Part shown: positions 1 to 7,094 of the stretch, in pieces
Position numbering within the stretch: position 1 is the first letter of the stretch
Layout of the letters: each line of letters begins with the position of its first letter
NCBI RefSeq assembly: GCF_044359855.1
Contig: NZ_CP132291.1
Location: 3,720,001-3,784,000, forward strand
Origin: Rummeliibacillus pycnus_A
GTDB taxonomy: Bacteria; Bacillota; Bacilli; Bacillales_A; Planococcaceae
DNA: 64,000 nucleotides
Reading direction: 5' to 3'
Notes under the pieces: model-generated
Databases searched by the model: none
What the model was told of the DNA's origin: nothing
Seen by the model: the letters and a program-made list of their open reading frames with translations, nothing else
Program-made: the position numbers and the translations under genes

Positions 1-229
1 AGTCTTATTATTATTACTTACAGCCGCCTTTGGAGTAAATGGTTTCTTTATCGGTATTTTAGGTACAGTATGGTATATGGCATCATTAAAACCAATGAAC
101 GTTCCTTTTTTATGGCCCCTTATTCCATTCTTCCCTAATGCTTTCGCACATGTACTATTACGTTATCCAATGACAAATGATGCACCAAGACCGTTTTTTG
201 TTGGAGCTAAGGATCGAAAACGTTCTTAA
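1..229 (+). CDS. spoVAF: SpoVAF, spore germination protein of the GerA family (3' end only)
   Basis: This is the C-terminal part of a gene that begins before the window; the reading frame starts at base 2 and stops with TAA at 227-229. The visible 75 residues begin with hydrophobic membrane sequence and end with a proline-rich tail containing FLWPLIPFFP and the basic end GAKDRKRS. That is the usual ending of GerA-type A subunits such as SpoVAF. In B. subtilis spoVAF is the last gene of the spoVA operon and sits directly upstream of lysA, as here. The family acts in the inner spore membrane during germination. The identification rests on the tail and on synteny, because the N-terminal domain is outside the window. 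Confidence 0.75.
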   Translation, partial: VLLLLLTAAFGVNGFFIGILGTVWYMASLKPMNVPFLWPLIPFFPNAFAHVLLRYPMTNDAPRPFFVGAKDRKRS

Positions 230-332
230 TGTTGTGTGCCATTGCATCTGCTCTTCTATCGTGTTAAAGTTCATGTTATAGAAAATTCCGTGTATTCTTA
301 CAAATGATCATGGATACGATAGGAGAGATTGG

Positions 333-1649
333 ATGCATTTATATGGAACTCAAACTATTACAGAAAATAACTATTTATCTATCGGTGGTGTCGATACAGT
401 AGAATTAGCAAAAATATATGGTACACCACTTTTTGTTTATGACATTGCTTTATTTAGAAAGAGAGCGCGAGGCTTTGTCGATACATTTAATAATGCTTCC
501 GTCTCAGCACAAGTTGCTTATGCTAGCAAAGCCTTTTCAAGCGTTGCTATTTATCAAGTGGCTGCCCAAGAAGGGTTGTCTGTTGATGTAGTTTCTGGTG
601 GTGAATTATATACTGCTTTACAAGCAGGATTTCCAAGCGAAAAAATTCATTTTCATGGAAACAATAAGAGTTTACATGAATTAGAATTTGCATTTGAATC
701 TAAGATAGGATGCATTGTTATTGATAATTTTTACGAAATTGACGTATTGAAAAAATTGTCTGCTCAAAGAAAGCAAAAAATGCATGTATTAATTCGTGTA
801 ACGCCTGGTGTAGAAGCGCATACCCATGATTTTATTACAACCGGCCAGTCTGATTCAAAATTTGGTTTTGATTTAAGTAATGGTCAAGCAGATGCTGCTT
901 TTAAAGCACTATTTAATGATCCGTATTTAGAATTACAAGGAATGCATTGTCATATTGGCTCTCAAATTTTTGATACAGCTGCATTTCGTTTAGCAGCGAA
1001 AAAGTTGACAGAAAAAATGGGTGAATGGCAAGAACATTATCAATTCCATACGACTGTCTTAAATTTAGGTGGCGGATTTGGTATTCGTTATACAGAGGAA
1101 GATGCGCCATTAAAACCAGCAGTATATGTTGATGATATGATTAAAACAGTGAAACGAGAAGCCGAAAAGTTAAAGTTACCAATGCCTGAAATTTGGATTG
1201 AACCTGGTCGTTCATTAGTTGGTGATGCAGGTACAACACTATATACGATTGGGTCACAAAAAGAGGTTCCAAATACACGTAAGTACTTAGCTGTAGATGG
1301 AGGTATGTCAGATAATATACGACCGGCTCTATATGATGCTAAATATGATGGTGTAATTGCCAACAAAATGTCACAACCTGCTACAGAAACTTATACGATT
1401 GCTGGAAAACTATGTGAATCTGGTGATAAACTGATTGAGAACATAAATCTACCAGAGGCCAAGCCGAACGATATTCTTGCAACATTTTGTACTGGTGCAT
1501 ATGGTTATTCAATGGCGAGTAATTATAATCGTATACCAAGACCAGCTGTTGTGTTCGTTGAGAACGGTGAACATCAGTTAGCGGTGAAACGTGAAAGTTA
1601 TGAGGATCTTGTGAAGTTAGACCTTCCGCTATCAATTGGAAGGGGGTAA
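333..1649 (+). CDS. lysA: Diaminopimelate decarboxylase
   Basis: This PLP enzyme decarboxylates meso-diaminopimelate to L-lysine, the last step of lysine synthesis, in the cytoplasm. The 438-residue length is normal. The N-terminal alanine-racemase-like barrel holds the PLP lysine in AYASKAF (about K66), the glycine loop GGGFGIRY (about residue 250) and EPGRSLVG. The C-terminal domain has the substrate-binding CESGD and the GAYGYSM motif. An AGGAGAG ribosome site at 321-327 supports the ATG at 333. It follows the spoVAF end, matching the B. subtilis order, and is followed with no gap by a possible very small membrane peptide. Confidence 0.95.
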   Translation: MHLYGTQTITENNYLSIGGVDTVELAKIYGTPLFVYDIALFRKRARGFVDTFNNASVSAQVAYASKAFSSVAIYQVAAQEGLSVDVVSGGELYTALQAGFPSEKIHFHGNNKSLHELEFAFESKIGCIVIDNFYEIDVLKKLSAQRKQKMHVLIRVTPGVEAHTHDFITTGQSDSKFGFDLSNGQADAAFKALFNDPYLELQGMHCHIGSQIFDTAAFRLAAKKLTEKMGEWQEHYQFHTTVLNLGGGFGIRYTEEDAPLKPAVYVDDMIKTVKREAEKLKLPMPEIWIEPGRSLVGDAGTTLYTIGSQKEVPNTRKYLAVDGGMSDNIRPALYDAKYDGVIANKMSQPATETYTIAGKLCESGDKLIENINLPEAKPNDILATFCTGAYGYSMASNYNRIPRPAVVFVENGEHQLAVKRESYEDLVKLDLPLSIGRG

Positions 1650-1656
1650 CCTAATT

Positions 1657-1761
1657 TTGAAAAAAAATAATATTATTTTGTTAATATCCTTACTCGTAAT
1701 GTCAGGTATATGGGGTGTTATTTACTGGTTTTTTATAGCACCAAATTCAATTCCCAAATAA
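1657..1761 (+). CDS. Possible 34-residue single-pass membrane peptide
   Basis: A TTG codon at 1657 opens a 34-codon frame ending in TAA at 1759-1761. It is preceded by the purine-rich GGAAGGGGG (1638-1646), which overlaps the lysA stop and is well placed as a ribosome site. The peptide starts MKKNN, has one hydrophobic segment of about 22 residues (IILLISLLVMSGIWGVIYWFF is its core, given here without claim to exact limits) and ends APNSIPK. I do not recognise a family. The lysine-rich start followed by a hydrophobic stretch and a short polar tail is the shape of small bacterial membrane proteins. Coupling to lysA translation is likely if it is real. Confidence 0.45.
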   Translation: MKKNNIILLISLLVMSGIWGVIYWFFIAPNSIPK

Positions 1762-1842
1762 CGGGAAAAAATTTGCGCATTTTTTGCTTTTCGTGTAGGA
1801 TATTCAAGGATGTTTAAAGGCAAAAAAAGAGGGATCTAATAT

Positions 1843-2214
1843 ATGTTATGTCGTTATAAGAAAGCAAACGAAAAAATTGCGATGGGGCTCTTGTCTTTTA
1901 TGCCCGAACATAAAGATGTAAAAAAGTTACAAGAGGCGATTTGTCAATATAATTCTGATCCAAACTGGCAACTGTTCTTATGGAAACAAGAAGAAGATAC
2001 TATTGGTCTTGTAGGTGTAGAGATACAAGATAGTCAATGGGTTGTTAGACATATATCAGTAGACCCATCTCATCGTGGAGAAGGACTTGGAGTAGAAATG
2101 ATTCGACAGCTTTCAGAAATGGATTTATGTGATTCAATCGTACCTGATTCTTTAACAGAATCCTTTATCCAAAAATGTCTAACGATGTTAGAAGAAGCAG
2201 ACAAAAAGCACTAA
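1843..2214 (+). CDS. ribT: RibT, GNAT-type acetyltransferase of the riboflavin locus
   Basis: The 123-residue protein matches B. subtilis RibT closely in length and in its opening, with KKANEKIAMGLLSFMP at the start and QLFLWKQEED in the middle. The GNAT acetyl-CoA site is visible as RHISVDPSHRGEGLG (about residues 68-82). RibT is a putative N-acetyltransferase whose substrate is not established. In B. subtilis it is the last gene of the ribDEAHT riboflavin operon. Here the four biosynthetic genes are missing from the locus and ribT stands alone between lysA and ypuF. Its end overlaps the convergent ypuF by four bases within a shared terminator hairpin. Confidence 0.88.
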   Translation: MLCRYKKANEKIAMGLLSFMPEHKDVKKLQEAICQYNSDPNWQLFLWKQEEDTIGLVGVEIQDSQWVVRHISVDPSHRGEGLGVEMIRQLSEMDLCDSIVPDSLTESFIQKCLTMLEEADKKH

Positions 2215-2234
2215 TGTCTGCTTCTTCTTTTTTC
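2190..2234 (+). terminator. Terminator of ribT, formed inside the ypuF 3' end
   Basis: Arms AGAAGAAGCAGACA (2190-2203) and TGTCTGCTTCTTCT (2215-2228) are perfectly complementary over 14 bases with an 11-base loop that contains both stop codons. A T-rich tail follows at 2229-2234. The hairpin therefore overlaps the ends of two convergent genes. Confidence 0.8.
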
Positions 2235-2711
2235 TTGACGTGCTAAAAGAATATTGGAACGATCTCTAAGCATATGTTTATTTTGAAGAAAATAAGTATC
2301 GCTTGGGGGCAATGTAGCTATAGATTGCTCTACTTTTAATTTTAAATCAGGCGACTGAATATCAATATACCAACATATATAAGGTTCATGATTATTCACT
2401 TTTTCTTGAGTTAGGTGGATTTGATGTAATAAGTTGGATGTATTAATTTCTTCTAAAAGCGGATCATAAATAGAAGCACTTAATGTACGTTCTGCCTTTT
2501 TTAATATGGTATGAGCTCCTTTAAAATTCTCGCGTCTCCAGTGATAAAGGCACGTTGCTAGTTGAATCCATCCTGTAAGCGGATGTTTTTTATCTCTTGG
2601 TGCTACTTCTTTCCAATACTCCTCTAAGACTTCATGACATTCAAAGTAATCTTGATTGCCATTGAAATAAGTAAGAAATTCGATGAATAAAGGGTGATGC
2701 ATTGGATGCAT
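2211..2711 (-). CDS. ypuF: YpuF, DUF309 family protein
   Basis: The 166-residue protein shows the DUF309 signature in its N-terminal half: DYFECHEVLEEYWKE followed by TGWIQLATCLYHWRREN. These proteins are small helical-repeat (TPR-like) cytoplasmic proteins of unknown function. Its position between ribT and scpA, convergent with the first and divergent from the second, is the B. subtilis arrangement. AAAGGAGAG upstream on the minus strand supports the ATG whose first base is 2711. The function stays unknown. Confidence 0.82.
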   Translation of the reverse strand: MHPMHHPLFIEFLTYFNGNQDYFECHEVLEEYWKEVAPRDKKHPLTGWIQLATCLYHWRRENFKGAHTILKKAERTLSASIYDPLLEEINTSNLLHQIHLTQEKVNNHEPYICWYIDIQSPDLKLKVEQSIATLPPSDTYFLQNKHMLRDRSNILLARQEKRRSRH

Positions 2712-2767
2712 TTTGCTCTCCTTTCCTCTATACTAAATTTTGAAGATAAATTGTCAGGTGGTAAATT

Positions 2768-3553
2768 ATGTCATACGAAGTAAAATTAGAGGCTTTTGAA
2801 GGCCCTCTCGATTTATTATTACATTTAATCCATCGCTTGGAAATCGATATATATGATATCCCTATGGCAGAGCTTACTGCACAGTATATGGAGCATATTC
2901 AAGCGATGCAAGTGTTAGAGCTTAATGAAGCAAGTGAATATTTAGTAATGGCAGCTACATTGCTTGCGATTAAAAGTAAAATGTTATTGCCAATTCACGA
3001 AGGTGATCTTGATGATGAGGAATTTGAAGTAGATGAACCGGACCCTCGTGAAGAACTCGTAGCAAGATTAATAGAATATCGTAAATTTAAAGATGCAGCT
3101 ATTAATTTAAAAGAAATGGAAACAACCCGTACAAAATATTTTACAAGACCCCCAGCAGATTTATCCGCATTTATGCCTGAAGAACAATTAGTTTTGTTTG
3201 ATACTTCTGTGAATGTCTACGATATGGTAGCAGCATTTCAAAAGATGCTGAACCGTAAACGGTTAAAAGCGCCACTTACAACAAAAGTGACAAAGCAAGA
3301 AATTTCGATAAAAGATCAAATGCGTGCAGTTGTTGATGTTTTAAAATCAGCCCATGGACGTGCTAATTTCTTCGATTTATTTCCTTATGAAGATAAGGGT
3401 ACACTTGTTGTAACGTTTTTATCGATTTTAGAACTCATGAAACGCCAAGTAGTAGCCGTTGAACAAGATAATAATTTTGAAGATTTAACGGTGATTTTAC
3501 GGAAGGAAGAAATAACAGATGAACAACTTGAATCGATTGATGAGCAGAATTGA
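2768..3553 (+). CDS. scpA: Segregation and condensation protein A (kleisin)
   Basis: ScpA is the kleisin subunit that closes the SMC-ScpAB ring and is needed for chromosome compaction and segregation. The 261-residue protein opens with YEVKLEAFEGPLDLLLHLI, the hallmark SMC-neck binding region, followed by an acidic linker (DLDDEEFEVDEPD, about residues 80-92) and a C-terminal winged-helix segment (FFDLFPYEDKGTLVVTFLSI). AGGTGG precedes the ATG. It overlaps scpB by 35 bases, so the two subunits are probably translationally coupled. Confidence 0.95.
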   Translation: MSYEVKLEAFEGPLDLLLHLIHRLEIDIYDIPMAELTAQYMEHIQAMQVLELNEASEYLVMAATLLAIKSKMLLPIHEGDLDDEEFEVDEPDPREELVARLIEYRKFKDAAINLKEMETTRTKYFTRPPADLSAFMPEEQLVLFDTSVNVYDMVAAFQKMLNRKRLKAPLTTKVTKQEISIKDQMRAVVDVLKSAHGRANFFDLFPYEDKGTLVVTFLSILELMKRQVVAVEQDNNFEDLTVILRKEEITDEQLESIDEQN

Positions 3554-4118
3554 GAGTCTTCTTTTCATCATCGGAGAAGACGGATTAACGATCCAACAAC
3601 TTTCAATTATTACTGAAACAAAAGAAGAAGAAATTGCAGAAGCAATACAACAAATGATGGAACATTACGAGAAACACGAAGAACGAGGCATCGTTATAAA
3701 AGAATTGGCAGGTACATTTCAACTCATTTCAAAACCTGAGCACGCAGACTTGATCCAAAAATTGGTAGAAAATCCTCCAGCTCAATCATTATCTCAAGCC
3801 TCACTTGAAGTATTGGCAATCGTTGCATATAAACAACCAATTACTCGTGTCGAAATTGATGATTTAAGAGGTGTAAAAAGTGAAAGAGCGTTACATACTT
3901 TAAATGCAAGAGGTTTAGTACATGAAGTTGGGCGAGCTGAAGGTACTGGCCGTGCCATTTTATATGGTACAACAAAAGAATTCTTGAATTATTTTGGTAT
4001 GAAGAATATTAACGAATTACCAGAGCTCCCAGAAGAAGGTGCCGCTGATCTAGATGAACAACCAGATTTGTTTATGTCTAAATTCCAAGAAGCTTTTCAA
4101 GAACCACAAACAGACTGA
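3519..4118 (+). CDS. scpB: Segregation and condensation protein B
   Basis: ScpB binds as a dimer to the kleisin ScpA in the SMC condensin complex. The 199 residues form two winged-helix domains; the most conserved stretch, SLSQASLEVLAIVAYKQPIT followed by RVEIDDLRGV (about residues 89-120), is clear. The start at 3519 lies inside scpA and has GGAAGGAAGA eight bases upstream. A second in-frame ATG at 3540 is a less likely start because it has no comparable ribosome site. The acidic C-terminus is usual for the family. Confidence 0.93.
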   Translation: MNNLNRLMSRIESLLFIIGEDGLTIQQLSIITETKEEEIAEAIQQMMEHYEKHEERGIVIKELAGTFQLISKPEHADLIQKLVENPPAQSLSQASLEVLAIVAYKQPITRVEIDDLRGVKSERALHTLNARGLVHEVGRAEGTGRAILYGTTKEFLNYFGMKNINELPELPEEGAADLDEQPDLFMSKFQEAFQEPQTD

Positions 4119-4137
4119 TCGCTAAAGGAGTGACATT

Positions 4138-5136
4138 TTGCGTCGATGGATTGTTGTAGTATTGAGTTGTATTATCGTTCTAATGCCATTTGAAAAAACA
4201 GCAGAAGCAGCTACAAGTTCTTACGCAGTAATTGATGCAGATACAGGAAGATTATTAATTGGTATGAACGAACATGAAAAACTACCAATTGCAAGCCTTA
4301 CCAAGATGTGGACGGCTTTTGTAGCAGTTAAGGAATCTGATTTAAACACTGAAACGACAATTTCAAAAAAAGCAACATTGAGTGAGGGCTCATCAATATA
4401 CCTTGTTGAAGGTGAAAAGACTACGTTAAAAACATTACTTAATGGTTTACTTTTGCGATCAGGAAATGATGCTGCAACAGCAATTGCAGAAGAAGTAGGC
4501 GGTTCAGTTGGTGGATTTGTAAAATTGATGAATGACTATGCGTTACTGTATGGATTATGGGATACGCATTTTGAAAATCCATCAGGTTTGCATGATGACA
4601 AGCATTTATCCTCTGCATATGACACAGCTCAAATGTTGAGAATTGGAATGCAAGAAAAAAATTTCCGTAAAATAGCTACCACAAAATATTACAAAAATGA
4701 TTTGCAAAATCCAACAGTTTGGAAAAATAAACACAAACTTCTACACTACAATAAATATGCAATTGCCGGAAAAACAGGTTTTACAAAAGTTGCTGGCCGT
4801 ACACTTGCAACGTATTTTGAAAAAGATGGTAAGCGAGTTATTGTAGTAACATTGAATGAATCAAATGACTGGCAAGTTCATTCAGGATTTGCAGAAACTG
4901 CTTTCCAAAAATATGATAAAAGATTATTGGCAAAACAGGGATTATATCAAGTAAGAGATGATCTACAAGTTGAATTGGAGCAACCTGTTTATGCTCTAAT
5001 TTCAAAGGAAGAAGAGAAAAAAGTAAAATCAATCCTAAGAATGCCGAGGATTGCACAAGGTGATATTGGAATTTGGTCGTTTTATCTTGATGGACAGCCA
5101 TTGATCGATGAGCCTGTTCATATGATTTGGAAATAA
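4138..5136 (+). CDS. dacB: D-alanyl-D-alanine carboxypeptidase, DacB type (shortened)
   Basis: This penicillin-binding protein removes the terminal D-alanine of peptidoglycan stem peptides. A signal peptide (hydrophobic core IVVVLSCIIVLMP, likely cut after AEA near residue 24) precedes the catalytic domain with the three S11 motifs: SLTK (Ser53, Lys56), SGN (108-110) and KTG in AIAGKTGFTK. It starts with TTG at 4138, supported by AAAGGAG seven bases before. Its place after scpB and before rluB matches B. subtilis dacB, a sporulation enzyme controlling cortex crosslinking. At 332 residues it is about 50 shorter than B. subtilis DacB, mostly in the C-terminal beta domain, and the usual partners spmA and spmB do not follow. 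Confidence 0.8.
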   Translation: MRRWIVVVLSCIIVLMPFEKTAEAATSSYAVIDADTGRLLIGMNEHEKLPIASLTKMWTAFVAVKESDLNTETTISKKATLSEGSSIYLVEGEKTTLKTLLNGLLLRSGNDAATAIAEEVGGSVGGFVKLMNDYALLYGLWDTHFENPSGLHDDKHLSSAYDTAQMLRIGMQEKNFRKIATTKYYKNDLQNPTVWKNKHKLLHYNKYAIAGKTGFTKVAGRTLATYFEKDGKRVIVVTLNESNDWQVHSGFAETAFQKYDKRLLAKQGLYQVRDDLQVELEQPVYALISKEEEKKVKSILRMPRIAQGDIGIWSFYLDGQPLIDEPVHMIWK

Positions 5137-5200
5137 GAGGAGACGGCTAATAAGTCTTTAAAATAGTAGAAGAAATTAAATTAGCACCCCGAATTGCATA

Positions 5201-5257
5201 AAGCGCGAGAACGAACCGTATGAGACAACTCAGTTGGCTCATGCGGTTTGTGCGCTT
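5201..5257. repeat. Long imperfect palindrome (hairpin)
   Basis: Outer arms AAGCGC (5201-5206) and GCGCTT (5252-5257) enclose an inner stem. In that stem AACCGTATGAGACAACT (5214-5230) pairs with AGTTGGCTCATGCGGTT (5232-5248) around a one-base loop, with one mismatch and one G-T pair. The length of the inner stem (17 positions) is far beyond chance for AT-rich intergenic DNA. Confidence 0.7.
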
Positions 5258-5285
5258 AGCGGGATGTCTAACAGAAAAAATAGTA

Positions 5286-5335
5286 GGCTGTTCAATAGTG
5301 AGTTATTCATTCACTATTAGGACAGTCCCTTTTTC
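5286..5335 (+). terminator. Terminator-like hairpin downstream of dacB
   Basis: AATAGTGA (5294-5301) pairs with TCACTATT (5311-5318), and the stem continues outward through GGCTGTTC with GGACAGTCC with small bulges. A run of T at 5330-5334 follows. It lies 150 bases after the dacB stop, so it may end dacB transcripts or belong to the palindromic element just upstream. Confidence 0.55.
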
Positions 5336-5691
5336 TATATTGACTATGTTAAATCGAATTATTGATATTGAAAGGAATAGTAATTGTCTACCCCGCCTTA
5401 TAAAGCGCGAGAATGCTTTTATTAGCGATGAAAGTGTAGCGATTTAGTATTGAATCGTGTGAGCCAAGACGGTTGTCACAAGGTTTAATATTTAACTTGC
5501 TAGGGCTGTGGATAAAAAATTATCAGAGCTCATTAAAGTGGAACGCGCTTGATCAGAATCAGGAGGGAAATGTAAATATATAGATTTGTTAAAATTTAAA
5601 AGTAACAGTGCAACTTCTAATACTTTTATTATTAGAAAAAATATGCAATAATTTTTGAAGGCTAATAGCATAAGTTTAATGAGGTGACCAA

Positions 5692-6423
5692 ATGGAAAGA
5701 CTACAGAAAGTGATTGCTCACGCAGGAATCGCATCAAGAAGAAAAGCAGAAGAATTAATTACAGAAGGTAAAGTAAAAGTGAATGGACAAGTGGTTCGAG
5801 AGCTTGGTACAAAAGTTACTGCTTCAGATTCAATCGAAGTAGAAGGCGTTAAAATTGAAAAAGAAATAAAGGTTTACTATTTATTATATAAACCAAGAGG
5901 CGTAATATCAGCAGTTTCAGATGATCGTGGTCGTAAAACTGTATTAGATTTATTCCCTAATGTAGAGCAAAGAATTTTCCCAGTAGGCCGATTGGATTAC
6001 GATACTTCAGGTGTATTGTTATTGACGAATGATGGCGATTTTTCAAACTTATTAACGCATCCACGTTATAACATTGATAAAACGTATGTGGCTAAAGTTA
6101 AAGGGGAACCAAGAAGAGAAGATTTGAAAAAATTAGAACGAGGAATCATGCTTGAAGATGGTAAAACGGCTCCTGCTCGGGTAAAAGTACTTTCATCAAA
6201 TCGCGAACACGGAAAATCTATTATTGCAATTACAATTCACGAAGGACGTAATAGACAGGTTCGTAGAATGTTTGAAGCAATTGGATGCCCAGTAGAAAAG
6301 CTAAAACGTGAACAATTTGCATTTTTAGGACTACATGGTTTAAATGCAGGTGAGTCGCGTGAACTAACAGCTCATGAAGTAAAACAACTTCGTGTTCTTT
6401 CAGAAACGGGTAAAATCGGCTAG
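5692..6423 (+). CDS. rluB: 23S rRNA pseudouridine synthase RluB
   Basis: RluB-family enzymes isomerise one uridine in the peptidyl-transferase region of 23S rRNA. The protein has an N-terminal S4 RNA-binding domain (residues 1-60, ASRRKAEELI) and an RsuA-type catalytic domain with VGRLDYDTSGVLLLTNDG, in which D102 is the catalytic aspartate. EGRNRQVRRMFEAIG (about residues 188-202) is a further family motif. The length of 243 residues is normal. GAGGTGA precedes the ATG. It stands just upstream of resA as in B. subtilis but is separated from it by 124 bases and a probable promoter. Confidence 0.95.
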   Translation: MERLQKVIAHAGIASRRKAEELITEGKVKVNGQVVRELGTKVTASDSIEVEGVKIEKEIKVYYLLYKPRGVISAVSDDRGRKTVLDLFPNVEQRIFPVGRLDYDTSGVLLLTNDGDFSNLLTHPRYNIDKTYVAKVKGEPRREDLKKLERGIMLEDGKTAPARVKVLSSNREHGKSIIAITIHEGRNRQVRRMFEAIGCPVEKLKREQFAFLGLHGLNAGESRELTAHEVKQLRVLSETGKIG

Positions 6424-6496
6424 ATTTTACTCTTTATGTTACAAAAGATTCACAAACCATTCATATATATATATAAGTAAATAAGCCAAAATTTGT

Positions 6497-6502
6497 TATA
6501 AT
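6497..6502 (+). promoter_or_regulatory. Probable -10 element of the resA promoter
   Basis: A perfect TATAAT lies 46 bases before the resA start, with no recognisable -35 hexamer at the right distance (the sequence there is ATATAAG-like). In B. subtilis the res promoter depends on phosphorylated ResD, and a consensus -10 without a -35 would fit an activator-dependent promoter. The ResD link is inference. Confidence 0.5.
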
Positions 6503-6547
6503 AGAGTGGATTGTTTCTGGAGTGATTAAGGGGGCTTTACTTCAACA

Positions 6548-7078
6548 ATGGAGAAAAAACAAAAAAGATTATATTTACGATTAATCATTTTAGCCGTTCT
6601 AGTCGCAGCAATCGTTTACACTGTGTATACAACTGCACACAAGGATAACGTACAACTGTTAAAAGAAGGTGACGATGCACCCAATTTTTCATTAGTAGAT
6701 TTAAATGGTAATACACATAAATTATCGGATTATAAAGGCCAAGGTGTTTTATTGAATTTCTGGGGGACATGGTGTCAAGCTTGTAAAAAGGAAATGCCAG
6801 CTATTAATGATCAGTACAAACAATTTAAAGACCAAGGTGTTCAAGTTTTAGGTATTAATATCGCTGAATCTGATTTAGAAGTATCAAGCTATACAAATAA
6901 GCTAGGTGTCGAGTTTCCAATTTTACTTGACAAAACAAGAAGTGTTATGAGGGCTTATAACGTAGATCCATTACCAACTACAGTTTTAATAGACAAAGAC
7001 GGCAAAATAGCGAAAATTATCATTGGAGAAATGACGGAAACAGATATTAAAAAATACCTTACAAGTATTAAACCATAA
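6548..7078 (+). CDS. resA: Thiol-disulfide oxidoreductase ResA
   Basis: ResA is a membrane-anchored extracytoplasmic thioredoxin-fold protein that reduces the haem-binding cysteines of apocytochrome c. An N-terminal anchor (LIILAVLVAAIVYTVY, residues 12-27) precedes the thioredoxin domain with the active site WCQAC (Cys76, Cys79). The conserved glutamate of the ResA family falls at E82, three residues after the second cysteine. The length of 176 residues matches the family. The ribosome site AAGGGGG lies 13 bases before the ATG, a little far. It is the first gene of resABC. Confidence 0.93.
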   Translation: MEKKQKRLYLRLIILAVLVAAIVYTVYTTAHKDNVQLLKEGDDAPNFSLVDLNGNTHKLSDYKGQGVLLNFWGTWCQACKKEMPAINDQYKQFKDQGVQVLGINIAESDLEVSSYTNKLGVEFPILLDKTRSVMRAYNVDPLPTTVLIDKDGKIAKIIIGEMTETDIKKYLTSIKP

Positions 7079-7094
7079 GAAGGAGTTCTAAAGG

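Larger units (their letters stand above)
5137..5691. other. Gene-free 555-base stretch with strong hairpins
   Basis: No convincing gene is seen where spmA and spmB lie in B. subtilis. It contains a long hairpin (5201-5257), a terminator-like hairpin (5286-5335) and two copies of a 14-base direct repeat, ATAAAGCGCGAGAA, at 5198-5211 and 5400-5413. The last 110 bases are AT-rich and probably hold the rluB promoter. A 75-codon frame at 5220-5447 crosses both hairpins and is not credible as a gene. Confidence 0.6.

Noticed and set aside
5201..5257. Intact group II intron
   Set aside because: Only a stem resembling the 3' region is present; no reverse transcriptase frame or domain V/VI context could be supported.
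5220..5447. 75-codon frame downstream of dacB
   Set aside because: It runs through two strong hairpins, has no ribosome site and its composition is unlike a protein of this genome.
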